The notes below the pieces were generated by a model. The model was not told the DNA's origin. It ran no database searches and saw nothing but the letters and a program-made list of their open reading frames with translations. Position numbers and translations under genes: made by a program. From assembly GCA_025465535.1 (NCBI GenBank), contig JAODMY010000018.1, forward strand, positions 1 to 64,000: DNA of 64,000 nt, in the 5' to 3' direction. Source of the DNA: Glaciihabitans sp. (GTDB lineage: Bacteria > Actinomycetota > Actinomycetes > Actinomycetales > Microbacteriaceae). Of this stretch, positions 39,498 through 49,857 are shown in pieces (the first letter of the stretch is position 1; each line of letters begins with the position of its first letter).

Positions 39498-40355
39498 ATG
39501 CCTCAACGCGGTGCCATCGACCTGCACACTCACAGCAGTGTTTCAGATGGAACGCAGACCCCGGGTGACCTCATTCGAGCGGCCAGTGCCGCGGGACTCG
39601 GAACGGTCGCGCTGACCGATCACGACTCGACCGCGGGATGGGACGAGGCGCGCGAGGCTGCAGCCGGAACCGGCCTGACGGTCGTCCCAGGCATGGAGCT
39701 CAGCACGAACTACGGACCGGCCAGCGTGCACATGCTCGCCTATCTGTTTGATCCGACGGATCCCGCGATCGTCTCCGAGACACTGAAGATTCGTGAGGGT
39801 CGACTGCATCGGGCCGAGCGAATCGTCGAGAAGATCTCCCGGGACTACGGCATCACCTGGGCCGACGTGCTCGCGCAGTCGGTCGACGGCGGAACGATCG
39901 GCCGCCCGCACATCGCGGATGCCCTGGTCGCTCACGGTGTCGTCGCCGATCGCAGCGCGGCATTCCAGAGCATCCTGCACTGGAAAAGCGGGTACTACGA
40001 GAAGTATTACGCGCCGTCGCCGCTCGCCGGCGTGCGCATGATCGTCGCGGCCGGGGGAGTGCCGGTGCTTGCGCATCCGGCGACCCACGGGCGCTACCGG
40101 GTGATCGAAGACTCGGCCATCAGGGAGCTGGTGGATGCCGGGCTCTTCGGCCTCGAAATCCACCACCGGGACAACACCGACGATGGCAAGGAACGACTGT
40201 TCGAGCTCGCCGCAAAGTTCGATCTGCAGGTCACGGGGTCAAGCGACTTCCACGGTGAGGGCAAGCCCAACCTGCTCGGCGAGAACACGACGGAGCCAGC
40301 CGTGCTCGAGAAACTCCTCGCGGCAGGCACAGGCTCGCGCCCATTCCGCGGCTAG
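39498..40355 (+). CDS. PHP-domain phosphoesterase
   Basis: DLHTHSSVSDGTQTP, ALTDHDSTAGWDEA, GSSDFHG. Confidence 0.92.
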   Translation: MPQRGAIDLHTHSSVSDGTQTPGDLIRAASAAGLGTVALTDHDSTAGWDEAREAAAGTGLTVVPGMELSTNYGPASVHMLAYLFDPTDPAIVSETLKIREGRLHRAERIVEKISRDYGITWADVLAQSVDGGTIGRPHIADALVAHGVVADRSAAFQSILHWKSGYYEKYYAPSPLAGVRMIVAAGGVPVLAHPATHGRYRVIEDSAIRELVDAGLFGLEIHHRDNTDDGKERLFELAAKFDLQVTGSSDFHGEGKPNLLGENTTEPAVLEKLLAAGTGSRPFRG

Positions 40356-40380
40356 CCGAGGTGTCGGCCGCGGAGTTTCG

Positions 40381-41838
40381 CTACGAGGTGGGCGCTGTGG
40401 GTGCTCCGCCACCGGACGGACGACGGCGGGTGCGGTTGCGGCGACGAGCGGGTGCGGTTCCGTCGTGCGTTCCAGCGCCCTCTGCGCCCTCGGCGTGCGG
40501 GGTCGAGACGGCTGGTCCGTTGGCCGGCGACGATCCGCGCGTGCGCGTCCGCTGGCGGTCGCCCTCGCGGCGCTCGCGGGGCGGACGTGAGGAGTCACCC
40601 TCGCGACGTTCGCGTGGTGGACGGGACGCGGCATCCTCGACCTTGGGCGTCGGGCTCGGCCGCAGCCGTCCCTTCGATCCGGCCGGGATGTCGAGGTCGC
40701 TGTAGAGGTGCGGCGACGACGAGTAGGTCTCGACCGGTTCGGGCTGGCCCATGTCGAGCGCCTTGTTGATGAGCGACCACTTGTGCATGTCGTCCCAGTC
40801 GACGAACGTGACCGCGATACCGGTCTTGCCCGCGCGGCCGGTGCGTCCCGCGCGGTGCAGGTAGGTGTCGTGGTCGTCCGGAATCGTGTGGTTGATCACG
40901 TGGGTCACGTCGTTGACGTCGATTCCGCGGGCGGCGACGTCGGTGGCGATCAGGATGTCTTTCTTGCCGGCCTTGAACGCGGCCATGGCCCGCTCGCGCT
41001 GTTCCTGGTTGAGGTCACCGTGGACGGCTGCGGCGTTGAAGCCGCGGTCGTTGAGCTCTTCGACGAGCTTGGCTGCGGCGCGCTTGGTGCGGGTAAAGAC
41101 GACGGTCTTGCCGCGGCCTTCGGCCTGCAGGATGCGCGAAATGACCTCGTCCTTGTCGAGCGAGTGCGCGCGGTAGACGACGTGCTTGATGTTGGCCTGC
41201 GTGAGCCCCTCATCCGGATCCGTCGCGCGGATGTGGATGGGCCGGTTCATGAAGCGACGAGCGAGGGCGACGATCGGCCCGGGCATCGTGGCGGAGAACA
41301 GCATGGTGTGGCGGGTCGGGCTGGTCTGGGCGAACAGCTTCTCGATGTCCGACAGGAATCCGAGGTCGAGCATCTTGTCGGCCTCATCGAGGACCATGAC
41401 CTTGACGTCTTTGAGGGAGAGCAGTCGCTGCGAAGCGAGGTCGAGCAGGCGGCCGGGGGTCCCGACGACGACCTGGGCGCCATCCTTCAGGTCAGCGACC
41501 TGCCCCTCGTAGGCCTTGCCCCCGTAGATCGCGACGACCTTCGTCGCACGATTGGATGCGGCAAGGACCAGGTCTTCTGCGACCTGCACGCAGAGTTCGC
41601 GAGTCGGGACGACGACGAGCGCCTTGACACCGGGCTCGGGGTTCGTGCCGAGCGCCTGCAGTAGCGGAAGCCCGAATCCGAGGGTCTTACCGGTACCGGT
41701 CTTGGCCTGCCCGATGATGTCCTGGCCAGAGAGTCCGAGCGGAATCGTCTGCTCCTGGATGGGGAATGGCTCGATGATTCCTTTTGTTGCGAGTGCATCG
41801 GCCATGTCCTGCTCGATGCCGAGATCTGAAAAAGTCAC
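40381..41838 (-). CDS. DEAD-box RNA helicase
   Basis: AKTGTGKT, LDEADKMLD, SATMP, ATDVAARGIDV, HRAGRTGRAG; arginine-rich tail with repeats. Confidence 0.96.
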   Translation of the reverse strand: MTFSDLGIEQDMADALATKGIIEPFPIQEQTIPLGLSGQDIIGQAKTGTGKTLGFGLPLLQALGTNPEPGVKALVVVPTRELCVQVAEDLVLAASNRATKVVAIYGGKAYEGQVADLKDGAQVVVGTPGRLLDLASQRLLSLKDVKVMVLDEADKMLDLGFLSDIEKLFAQTSPTRHTMLFSATMPGPIVALARRFMNRPIHIRATDPDEGLTQANIKHVVYRAHSLDKDEVISRILQAEGRGKTVVFTRTKRAAAKLVEELNDRGFNAAAVHGDLNQEQRERAMAAFKAGKKDILIATDVAARGIDVNDVTHVINHTIPDDHDTYLHRAGRTGRAGKTGIAVTFVDWDDMHKWSLINKALDMGQPEPVETYSSSPHLYSDLDIPAGSKGRLRPSPTPKVEDAASRPPRERREGDSSRPPRERREGDRQRTRTRGSSPANGPAVSTPHAEGAEGAGTHDGTAPARRRNRTRRRPSGGGAPTAPTS

Positions 41839-42036
41839 GTGTGGATAGCCCTGTCAGCCGAAGAACTTCGGCACCGTTGGAGGCGCCCGCTTTGGCTTAG
41901 GGCGCTCGGCTCCCGCCAGAATCGGGGAGCAATACAGCCAGTTTAGCGGGTTGGCGAGCCTCTGCGCTGGCGACAGGCCGCACGCGAGCCCCGCCGGCTA
42001 GCGCACCGGGAGCGCGACGACACCTAAGCTTGCTCC

Positions 42037-42756
42037 GTGGTCAACTGGTTTCGGCGCGAGCGCAAACGCGCCGACGCTCCCCGACTTCGGACCAGGGCCT
42101 CGAGCAAGACCGCGAGCACGAGGGTGGATCTCGCGGATCTCACCCCCGATCTCACGACGTTTCTCGGCAAGGCCGCCTACGTGCAGCTGATGATCTTCGA
42201 GAACGCCAGCCGAGTGGTGGCGACAGCCCCGACCACGGAGGCGAAGACGATCCTGAGCGATGTCGCGGGATTCGCGCTCGCGAAGCACCAGGGTCTCACC
42301 GAGGAGATCGAGCGGCACGGCGGGGACGCGGCCAGGATCATGGAACCGTTCGCCCGGGAGGTCGATGCCTTCCAGCGGATGACGCAGGGGCACGACTGGT
42401 TCGAGTCGGTGACGACCTGTTACCTCGCCGCGGGATTCCTTAACGACTTCTTCCTCCGTCTCGCCGGTGGCCTGTCGACATCGGCCCTTCCACGGATCCT
42501 GGCCATCCTCGAGGCGGAATCCGGCGAGAACCTCATCGCCAAGGAACTGCTCTCGGCGATCGAAGGCAATCCGAGGCTCGCCGCACGGCTTGCCCTCTGG
42601 GGGCGTCGGCTCGTCGGCGACACCATGCTGATCGCGCGCTGGACGCTTGGCACGACCGAGAACCACGATTCGGACGAGGCGCGCATCGAGCCCGTCTTCA
42701 CCGAGCTGATCGCTGCCCACACTCGGCGAATGGATGCGCTGGGCCTGACCGCTTAG
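42037..42756 (+). CDS. Ferritin-like fold protein (MiaE-like / Rv3210c-like)
   Basis: Helical protein; EIERHGGDAARIMEPF..., LLSAIEGNPRLAARLALWGRRL; GTG start; position next to the DEAD-box gene. Confidence 0.7.
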   Translation: MVNWFRRERKRADAPRLRTRASSKTASTRVDLADLTPDLTTFLGKAAYVQLMIFENASRVVATAPTTEAKTILSDVAGFALAKHQGLTEEIERHGGDAARIMEPFAREVDAFQRMTQGHDWFESVTTCYLAAGFLNDFFLRLAGGLSTSALPRILAILEAESGENLIAKELLSAIEGNPRLAARLALWGRRLVGDTMLIARWTLGTTENHDSDEARIEPVFTELIAAHTRRMDALGLTA

Positions 42757-42801
42757 CCCGCACGTCCTGGAACCCCAAGATGGCTGCTATCTGCGGGGCT
42801 G

Positions 42802-43098
42802 TCAGCTGACGGGCTTCGACAGCTGCTGAAGCAGGGCCTGGTCGTTCGTGCGCCGGCTGCGCGGGATGACCAGGGCGAGAACGAGCGCGACGATGCCTGC
42901 CGCGACGAGACTGACGACCCAGATCCAACCGCCGTCGAACTTCCAGCCCGCCCAGGTCAGGATCTCCCAGACGATGGCGGAGGCAGCGGCGGCGATCGAG
43001 GGAACGAGCGCGCTGCCGTAGGTGTCATGCCCAGGGATCGCCGTACGTACCGCGAGGCCGATGCAGAAGCCGAGCAGGACGACGAAGAGTAGCTCCAC
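42802..43098 (-). CDS. Small membrane protein of unknown function
   Basis: 98 aa with three TM segments; 2 nt after DUF3107 gene. Confidence 0.65.
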   Translation of the reverse strand: MELLFVVLLGFCIGLAVRTAIPGHDTYGSALVPSIAAAASAIVWEILTWAGWKFDGGWIWVVSLVAAGIVALVLALVIPRSRRTNDQALLQQLSKPVS

Positions 43099-43100
43099 GG

Positions 43101-43325
43101 CTAGCCCACGAATCCGACGCGACGCGAAGCCTCTGTGCCAACCTCGATGTAGCCGAAGGCGGCGGTCGGAACGATGTACAGCTTGTCTTTGTCGTCGGTG
43201 AGACGGATGAACTTGGCACCGGTATCGAGTGCTGTCGAAACTACCTTCTCGATCTCGGCAGCGGGCTGCTTCGTCTCGAAGTTGATCTCACGGGGGCTGT
43301 TAAGGATGCCGATTCGAATGTCCAC
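43101..43325 (-). CDS. DUF3107 family protein
   Basis: MDIRIGILNSPREINFETKQPAAEIEKVVSTALDTGAKFIRLTDDKDKLYIVPTAAFGYIEVGTE; 74 aa. Confidence 0.88.
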   Translation of the reverse strand: MDIRIGILNSPREINFETKQPAAEIEKVVSTALDTGAKFIRLTDDKDKLYIVPTAAFGYIEVGTEASRRVGFVG

Positions 43326-43435
43326 GTGCCCAGATTACGACAGTTCGAATTTCCCAGCCGCGCGTTTTCTCTGTGGGCAGAACCGCGGGAGTGGGCGACC
43401 GCTGGATGTCATCTGCCTCGGCTAACTTTGCTGGC

Positions 43436-46400
43436 ATGGCGATCCTTGGATTCGAGCGTGCGAAGACCGCCGACCACGCCGCGATTCCTGCGGAGCTGGA
43501 TGCGAGCCAGCGTGCCGTCGTCGAACTCGCGGACGACCAGTCGGCGTCCGTTCTCGGCGCACCGGGCACGGGGAAGACCACCACGATCGTCGAACTCGTC
43601 GCCGACCGCGTTCTCGGGCGCGGCTGGTCGCCGGACGACCTGGTCGTGCTCACGCCGACCCGGGCATCCGCGACCCGGCTTCGGGATGCACTCGCGCTGC
43701 GACTTGGAGTCGCCACCAACGGACCGCTCGCGCGCACGGTCAACTCGTTCGCGTTCGAGGTGGTCGGCAACGCCGCAAGGGAGGCCGGCTCCGTCGCGCC
43801 GCGTCTCGTCACCGGGGGCGACCAGGATGTCGATATTGCGGGGCTCCTCGACGGCCACATCGCCGAGGGCACGGGGCCGGAGTGGCCGGACGAACTCGGC
43901 CCGGAGGTTCGGCGGCTGCGGGGGTTCCGCACCGAGCTTCGCGACCTCATGATGCGCGCGACGGAATACGGCGTCACGCCGGATCGGCTGCGCGAGCTTG
44001 GTCGGGCGAACGATCGGCCGGAGTGGATCGCCACGGCCGGCTTCATCGACGAATACCTCGAGGTCATCAGCGTCGCCCGCCCGAGTCACCTCGACGCCGC
44101 GGAGTTCGCGCAGTTCGCGGTGGCGTCGATCGGGTCCGGTTCGGCGGGAGAACGCGTCGAGCGACTCCGCCTCGTGATCGTCGACGACCTGCAGGAGGCG
44201 ACGGAGTCGACGCTCGCGATCCTCCGCGCACTCGTCGCACGCGGCGTTGCCGTCATCGCGTTCGGTGACCCGGACGTCGCGGCCAACGCGTTTCGCGGGG
44301 GCGAGCCGGATGCGCTGGGTCGGCTGGCCACGGTGCTCGGTTCGGCGGACATCCGCCCACTCGTGCTCGACACGGCCCACCGGCAGGGTGCGACCCTTCG
44401 CCGATTCACGTCGGCGGTCACCGAGCGGATCGGGACGGCGGCCGCGGGTCCGCAGCGACGAGCCGTGGCAGCTGGCACTGAGGATGCCCGCCCGCTGGCG
44501 AGCGCCATCACGCTGACCCCGGGCAGGCAACTCGCCGCCATCGCCAGACAGCTCCGCGAGAGGCATCTGCTGCACGGCGTGGCCTGGGGCGACATGGTCG
44601 TCATCGTGCGCAGCGGCGCGCAGACCGCGAACATCCGCAGGGCGCTCGCGCTGGCCGAGGTGCCGACGAGGACGAGCGTCGGCGGGGTCGCGCTGCGCGA
44701 CGACCGTGCCGCGCGGGCTCTCCTCGGAGTCGTGGATGTCGGGATGGGCAGGTCGGCACTCACCCCGCAGCTCGCGGTCGAACTGCTGCTCTCGCCCTTC
44801 GGTGGGATCGATCGGCTCGCGCTGCGACGGCTGCGTCTCGCTTTGCGCGCTGAGGAACTCGCGGGTGGAGGAAATCGATCGAGCGACGAGCTCCTGGTCG
44901 AGGCGCTCGCAGCCCCTGGGCGCTTCGCGACGATCGACCACCGGATCGGCAGAAGCGCCGATCGGCTCTCCCAGACCCTCGCTGCGCTGCGAGTCAAGGC
45001 AGAGGAACGCGGCACGATCGAGGAACTGCTCTGGCTCGCCTGGGATCGCAGCAAGCTGGCGGACGAGTGGCGCGACCAGGCGCTGAGCGCGGGCATCACA
45101 GCCGCGGAAGCGAACACGAATCTCGACGGCATCCTTGCCCTGTTCACCGCGGCGAAACGCTTCGTCGAGCGCCGGCCGGACGACGACGCCGTGCTCTTTC
45201 TCGATGCGGTGCTCGACGCCGACGTACCGGAAGACACGCTGACCCCCCAGCCGAACGAGCAGTCGGTCCTCGTGACGACTCCGCCCGGCACCGTCGGGCT
45301 CGAGTTCGACACCGTCGTCGTCGCCGGCCTGCAGGAGGGGGCATGGCCGAACCGGCGGCTGCGCGGATCCCTGCTTGGCGCGCAGGACCTCATTCGCGCC
45401 GCGACCGGGCTGGAGGCCGCGACCATCGACGAGCGCAAGCTCGTGCTCGACGACGAGCTGCGGATCTTCGCACTCGCCGTGTCCCGCGCGCGCAGCCGAG
45501 TTGTGTTCGCCGCCGTCGCAAACGACGACGAGTCCGCGAGCGTGTTCCTCTCGCTCCTGCCGGCGGAGACGGCATCCATCGACACGGGCGCACAACCACC
45601 GCTGTCCCTTCGCGGCCTCACCGGCCGGCTGCGTAGGGAACTGACCTCGCCCGCCAGGCGCGGCGCGGATCGGGAGGCGGCGGCATCCGCCCTCGCGCGC
45701 CTCTCGGCAGAGCTCGTACCCGGCGCAAATCCGAAAGACTGGCACGGCCTGATCGAACCGTCTACGACCGATCCGTTGTATCTCGACGACCAGCGCGTGC
45801 CGGTCTCGCCTTCGCAGTTGCAGAAGTTCGAGGATTCCCCGCTCGACTGGTTCATCGAGTCGATCGCGGGCGGTGAACCGTCGACGGCCATGGGGCTCGG
45901 CACCATCCTGCACTGGGCGATGGAGACGGCCGAGAGCGCCGACGTCGACTCGATCTGGCGAGCCGTCGAGTCGCGCTGGGGGGAACTGCTGTTCGAGGCC
46001 AACTGGATGGCCGAGGCCGAGAAGCGCACCGCCAGAAAACTCGCGGCGGGCATCGCAGAGTACCTCACCGACTTCCGGCGCGAGGGCAAGGCGCTCGTCG
46101 GCGCGGAGAGTCGGTTCACCCTGCCCATCGACCGCGCGGACGTCAACGGATCGATCGACAGGGTCGAGCGCTCACCCGATGGAGCCGTGGTGATCGTCGA
46201 CCTGAAGACGGGATCGCCGATCACGTCGCAACCGAGCATCGACGCACATCCGCAGCTCGGCGTGTACCAGCTCGCCTACGCGCAGGGCGTGCTCGACGAG
46301 TTTCTCGATGAGCTCGGTGAGCACCACTCCGGAGGCGCGAAGCTGCTGTTCGTCAAGCGGCCGTTCCGGTCGAAGCTGTATCGGGAGGGATCGCAGGCGC

Positions 46401-46561
46401 CACTCAGCGACGAGGAGCTCGAGGGGTTCCGTGCTCGGATCCGACAGGCAGCCGCGGGTATGGCGCTCGCCGAATACGTCGGGGTGCGCGACGTGAAATC
46501 GTGGAACGGATCGGTGAACTCGCTGTCGCAGCACCGGGTGAGGTCGGTGTCGAGTGACTGA
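43436..46561 (+). CDS. adnA: AdnA-like helicase-nuclease subunit (UvrD/REP family, C-terminal PD-(D/E)XK nuclease)
   Basis: Walker A LGAPGTGKTTT, motif II VIVDDLQEAT, C-terminal VIVDLKTG; paired with the next gene and about 1042 aa. Confidence 0.88.
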   Translation: MAILGFERAKTADHAAIPAELDASQRAVVELADDQSASVLGAPGTGKTTTIVELVADRVLGRGWSPDDLVVLTPTRASATRLRDALALRLGVATNGPLARTVNSFAFEVVGNAAREAGSVAPRLVTGGDQDVDIAGLLDGHIAEGTGPEWPDELGPEVRRLRGFRTELRDLMMRATEYGVTPDRLRELGRANDRPEWIATAGFIDEYLEVISVARPSHLDAAEFAQFAVASIGSGSAGERVERLRLVIVDDLQEATESTLAILRALVARGVAVIAFGDPDVAANAFRGGEPDALGRLATVLGSADIRPLVLDTAHRQGATLRRFTSAVTERIGTAAAGPQRRAVAAGTEDARPLASAITLTPGRQLAAIARQLRERHLLHGVAWGDMVVIVRSGAQTANIRRALALAEVPTRTSVGGVALRDDRAARALLGVVDVGMGRSALTPQLAVELLLSPFGGIDRLALRRLRLALRAEELAGGGNRSSDELLVEALAAPGRFATIDHRIGRSADRLSQTLAALRVKAEERGTIEELLWLAWDRSKLADEWRDQALSAGITAAEANTNLDGILALFTAAKRFVERRPDDDAVLFLDAVLDADVPEDTLTPQPNEQSVLVTTPPGTVGLEFDTVVVAGLQEGAWPNRRLRGSLLGAQDLIRAATGLEAATIDERKLVLDDELRIFALAVSRARSRVVFAAVANDDESASVFLSLLPAETASIDTGAQPPLSLRGLTGRLRRELTSPARRGADREAAASALARLSAELVPGANPKDWHGLIEPSTTDPLYLDDQRVPVSPSQLQKFEDSPLDWFIESIAGGEPSTAMGLGTILHWAMETAESADVDSIWRAVESRWGELLFEANWMAEAEKRTARKLAAGIAEYLTDFRREGKALVGAESRFTLPIDRADVNGSIDRVERSPDGAVVIVDLKTGSPITSQPSIDAHPQLGVYQLAYAQGVLDEFLDELGEHHSGGAKLLFVKRPFRSKLYREGSQAPLSDEELEGFRARIRQAAAGMALAEYVGVRDVKSWNGSVNSLSQHRVRSVSSD

Positions 46562-49500
46562 AACAACGCAGATCACCGCCATCCAGATTGCCGACGCCCT
46601 CGGTCTTCCCCGGCCGACGGAACAGCAGGTCGCGGTCATCCAGGCACCGCTCGGTCCGGCCCTCGTCGTTGCCGGCGCGGGCAGCGGCAAGACCGAGACC
46701 ATGGCGAACCGGGTTCTCTGGCTGCTGGCGAACCGCATGGTGCGACCGAGCGAGATCCTCGGCCTTACCTTCACACGCAAGGCGGCCGGTGAGCTCGCGG
46801 CGCGCATTCGGCTGCGGATCGAGCAGCTCGCCAGGGCGGGCCTGGTGGTTGACGATTACGACGCTTTCGAGGCGCCGCAGGTCTCGACCTACAACGCGTT
46901 TGCGAACGCCATTTTCCGCGATAATGCGATGCTGATCGGGCGGGAAAGCGACGGGGCGATTCTCGGGGCGGCATCCGCCTGGCAGCTCGCGCGCTCCGTC
47001 GTCGTGGCCAGCACGGATGAGCGCCTGGTCGAGCTCGGCAAGCGAGTTGACGACGTGGCGAAGGCGGTGCTCGCGTTGAACGCCGCCGTGAGCGAGAACA
47101 TCGTGGATGTCGCGGAGGTTCGCGCGACGGCCGCTCGATTCGCGGGCCTTGCCGACCTTCCGCCCGGTGGCACGGGAGCGTACGAAGCCGTGGCGACCCT
47201 GGCCGGGACGGTCGCGAGCCTCGACGTCCTGCTCGACCTCGCGGAGCAGTTCGCCGAGGCCAAGCGTCGCCGCGGATTCGTCGAGTTCTCCGACCAGGTC
47301 GCTCTCGCACTGCAGATCGTCCGCTCCGCGCCGCGGGTCGTCGCCGACTTCCGCGAGCAGTACCGCGTCGTGCTGCTCGACGAATACCAGGACACGAGCG
47401 TCGTGCAGACCTGGCTCCTCGCCGAGCTGTTCGCCGGGCATCCGGTCATGGCCGTGGGGGATCCCAACCAGTCGATCTATGGATGGCGTGGCGCGAGCGC
47501 GGCCAACCTCGAGTCGTTCGCGCAGCAGTTCGGTGCCGTCGCGGGCTCTGCGGTAGCCGTCGACGTCGCTCACTTCAATCTCGCGACCAGCTGGCGCAAC
47601 GGCCACGGCATCCTCGCTGTCGCCAACGCGCTGGTCGAGCCGCTGCTGCCGCACACGAGAGTTCGCGTGGAGAGGCTCGGTGCCGGGCCAAGGGCATCCG
47701 ATCGCACGGTCGATGTCGCGTTCGATGAGACCGTGCTCGACGAGGCAGAGAGTGCGGCGTTGTGGCTCGAGGCGCGCCTGGCCGAGCGGGGGGAAAATGG
47801 CGAACCGCCGAGTGCGGCGATGCTGTTCCGCGCCCGCAAGAACCAGACCCACTTCATCGAGGCGCTGCGTCGGCACAATATTCCGTACCATGTGCTCGGC
47901 GTCGGCGGCCTGCTCGGCGAACCGGAGATCGCCGATCTGGTCAGCGCGCTCACAGTGCTCAACAACCCGGCCGCGGGCAGCGAACTCATCCGCCTGCTCG
48001 CCGGTTCCCGCTGGCGGATCGGCGTTCGCGACCTGAAGGCGCTCCGCGGGGTGGCCTCGTGGCTGAACCGGCGCGACTACGCGCAGAAGCCGCTGGCCGA
48101 TGACGTGATGGAGCTGCTGCGCGCATCCGTCGCCGCGGACGAGGGCGGATCGATCGTCGACGCGCTCGACTTCATCGCGACCGCGCGCCCCGACCACACC
48201 CAGCTCGCCGGATTCAGCGAGCTCGCACTCGAGCGACTGCGGAACGCCGGGCAGACCCTCGCGCGGCTTCGCAGCAGAGCCGGGCTCGATCTGCTCGACT
48301 TCGTGACCCTCGTCGAGCAGGAGCTGCAGCTCGACATCGAGGTCGTCGCGAACGAGTTCCGCCCGCTGGGCGGCGCGAACATGGAGTCGTTCTTCGACGC
48401 GCTCAACGGATACATCGCTGTGGGTGCTGTCTCAGGCGGTGCCCTCTCAAGCGGTGACTCTTCGAGTGTTCACTCCGCGAGCGGGGACTCGGCCAGCCTC
48501 GGCGGCTTTCTCGGCTGGCTGCGGGAGGCGGAGTGGCGCGATGGACTCTCGCCGCGTCCCGAGGATCCGGAGCCCGGGACAGTCCAGATTCTGACCATCC
48601 ACGGCGCGAAGGGGCTCGAGTGGGATGCCGTCGTCGTGCCGCGCCTCGTCGAAGACGAACTCCCGTCGAAGCCGCTCGAGGGCAACAACGGCTGGCTGAG
48701 TTTCGGTGCGCTGCCCTGGCCGTTTCGCGGGGATGCCGCCGAACTGCCCGAATTCCTCTGGGAGGTTGCGGAGACTCGCAAGGAGCTCCTCGCCTCCAAA
48801 GCGGCCTTCAGCGAACTGGTTCGCGAGCGCCACGAACTTGAGGAGCGCAGGCTCGCCTACGTCGCGGTGACCCGTGCCAGGCACTCGCTCCTGTTGAGCG
48901 GCTCGTATTGGTCGAGCCAGCAGAAGCCGCGCGGACCGAGTGCGTTCCTCGCCGAGCTTGCCGGCGCCGGCGTCATCGGTGAGCTGCCGTCCGGCACGCA
49001 GAACGAGGCGAACCCGCTCGGCGACGAGGAGGATGTCGTGGTCTGGCCGATGGATCCGCTCGGCAATCGACGCGCAAGGGTCGAGGCAGCCGCGGAAGCG
49101 GTCAGGTCCGCCGACCCCACCCGCGCCGGATCCTGGACCGCCGAACTCGACCTGCTGCTGGCCGAACGCGCGGCGAGGCTCGATTCGAACACGCGGGTCG
49201 CGATTCCCAGCCGGGTGCCGGCCTCACGGTTCAAGGACTACGTGACGGATCCGGCATCCGTCGCTCGCTCGCTTCGCCGCCCGATGCCGGAGCGCCCGTT
49301 CCGCGCGACTCGCCTTGGCACGCTGTTCCACAGCTGGGTCGAGCACCGGTCGGGCATCCATGGATCGTTCGAGGAACTCGACGTGCTTGCCACCGAGGTC
49401 GACCAGGATGACACTCCGATCGACTCCGAGGCGCTGGCGGCCCTGCAGCGCACCTTCGAGAATTCGCCGTGGGCCAACCTCGCGCCCGTCGAGGTCGAGC

Positions 49501-49826
49501 GGGAGATCCACCTGATTCTCGACGGCCAGATCATCATCTGCAAGATCGACGCGGTGTATGCGCTCGATGATGACAGAGGCGGTAGCGAGAGGTACCAGGT
49601 CGTCGACTGGAAGACCGGCAAGGCACCGAAGGACGCCAAAGACCTCGAAGACAAGCAGCTCCAGCTCGCTCTCTACCGGCTGGCCTACTCGCGCTGGAAG
49701 GGCATCGACCTGAGCCTGATCGATGCGGTGTTCTACTACGTCGCCGACGACGCGGTGATCGCGCCGGAAAGGCTGTTCGACGAGGAAGAACTGGTCGAGC
49801 TCTGGCGAGCGTCGCTGGAGAACTAG
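46554..49826 (+). CDS. adnB: AdnB-like helicase-nuclease subunit (UvrD/REP family, C-terminal nuclease)
   Basis: AGAGSGKTETM, LLDEYQDTS, GDPNQSIYGWRGA, LTIHGAKGLEWDAVVVP, VVDWKTGKAP; 8-nt overlap with adnA. Confidence 0.9.
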   Translation: MTETTQITAIQIADALGLPRPTEQQVAVIQAPLGPALVVAGAGSGKTETMANRVLWLLANRMVRPSEILGLTFTRKAAGELAARIRLRIEQLARAGLVVDDYDAFEAPQVSTYNAFANAIFRDNAMLIGRESDGAILGAASAWQLARSVVVASTDERLVELGKRVDDVAKAVLALNAAVSENIVDVAEVRATAARFAGLADLPPGGTGAYEAVATLAGTVASLDVLLDLAEQFAEAKRRRGFVEFSDQVALALQIVRSAPRVVADFREQYRVVLLDEYQDTSVVQTWLLAELFAGHPVMAVGDPNQSIYGWRGASAANLESFAQQFGAVAGSAVAVDVAHFNLATSWRNGHGILAVANALVEPLLPHTRVRVERLGAGPRASDRTVDVAFDETVLDEAESAALWLEARLAERGENGEPPSAAMLFRARKNQTHFIEALRRHNIPYHVLGVGGLLGEPEIADLVSALTVLNNPAAGSELIRLLAGSRWRIGVRDLKALRGVASWLNRRDYAQKPLADDVMELLRASVAADEGGSIVDALDFIATARPDHTQLAGFSELALERLRNAGQTLARLRSRAGLDLLDFVTLVEQELQLDIEVVANEFRPLGGANMESFFDALNGYIAVGAVSGGALSSGDSSSVHSASGDSASLGGFLGWLREAEWRDGLSPRPEDPEPGTVQILTIHGAKGLEWDAVVVPRLVEDELPSKPLEGNNGWLSFGALPWPFRGDAAELPEFLWEVAETRKELLASKAAFSELVRERHELEERRLAYVAVTRARHSLLLSGSYWSSQQKPRGPSAFLAELAGAGVIGELPSGTQNEANPLGDEEDVVVWPMDPLGNRRARVEAAAEAVRSADPTRAGSWTAELDLLLAERAARLDSNTRVAIPSRVPASRFKDYVTDPASVARSLRRPMPERPFRATRLGTLFHSWVEHRSGIHGSFEELDVLATEVDQDDTPIDSEALAALQRTFENSPWANLAPVEVEREIHLILDGQIIICKIDAVYALDDDRGGSERYQVVDWKTGKAPKDAKDLEDKQLQLALYRLAYSRWKGIDLSLIDAVFYYVADDAVIAPERLFDEEELVELWRASLEN

Positions 49827-49857
49827 GGCCGGGTGAAGCTGGCGCTGCTGAATAGAA

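Noticed and set aside
43326-43435. SOS/LexA box before adnA (AGTTCGAATT)
   Set aside because: Only the TTCGAA core is present; the spaced TCGAACNNNNGTTCGA consensus is not met.
43409-46239. Large minus-strand ORFs (834 and 717 aa) opposite adnA
   Set aside because: Antisense of clear helicase motifs; compositionally biased, with no recognisable domains.
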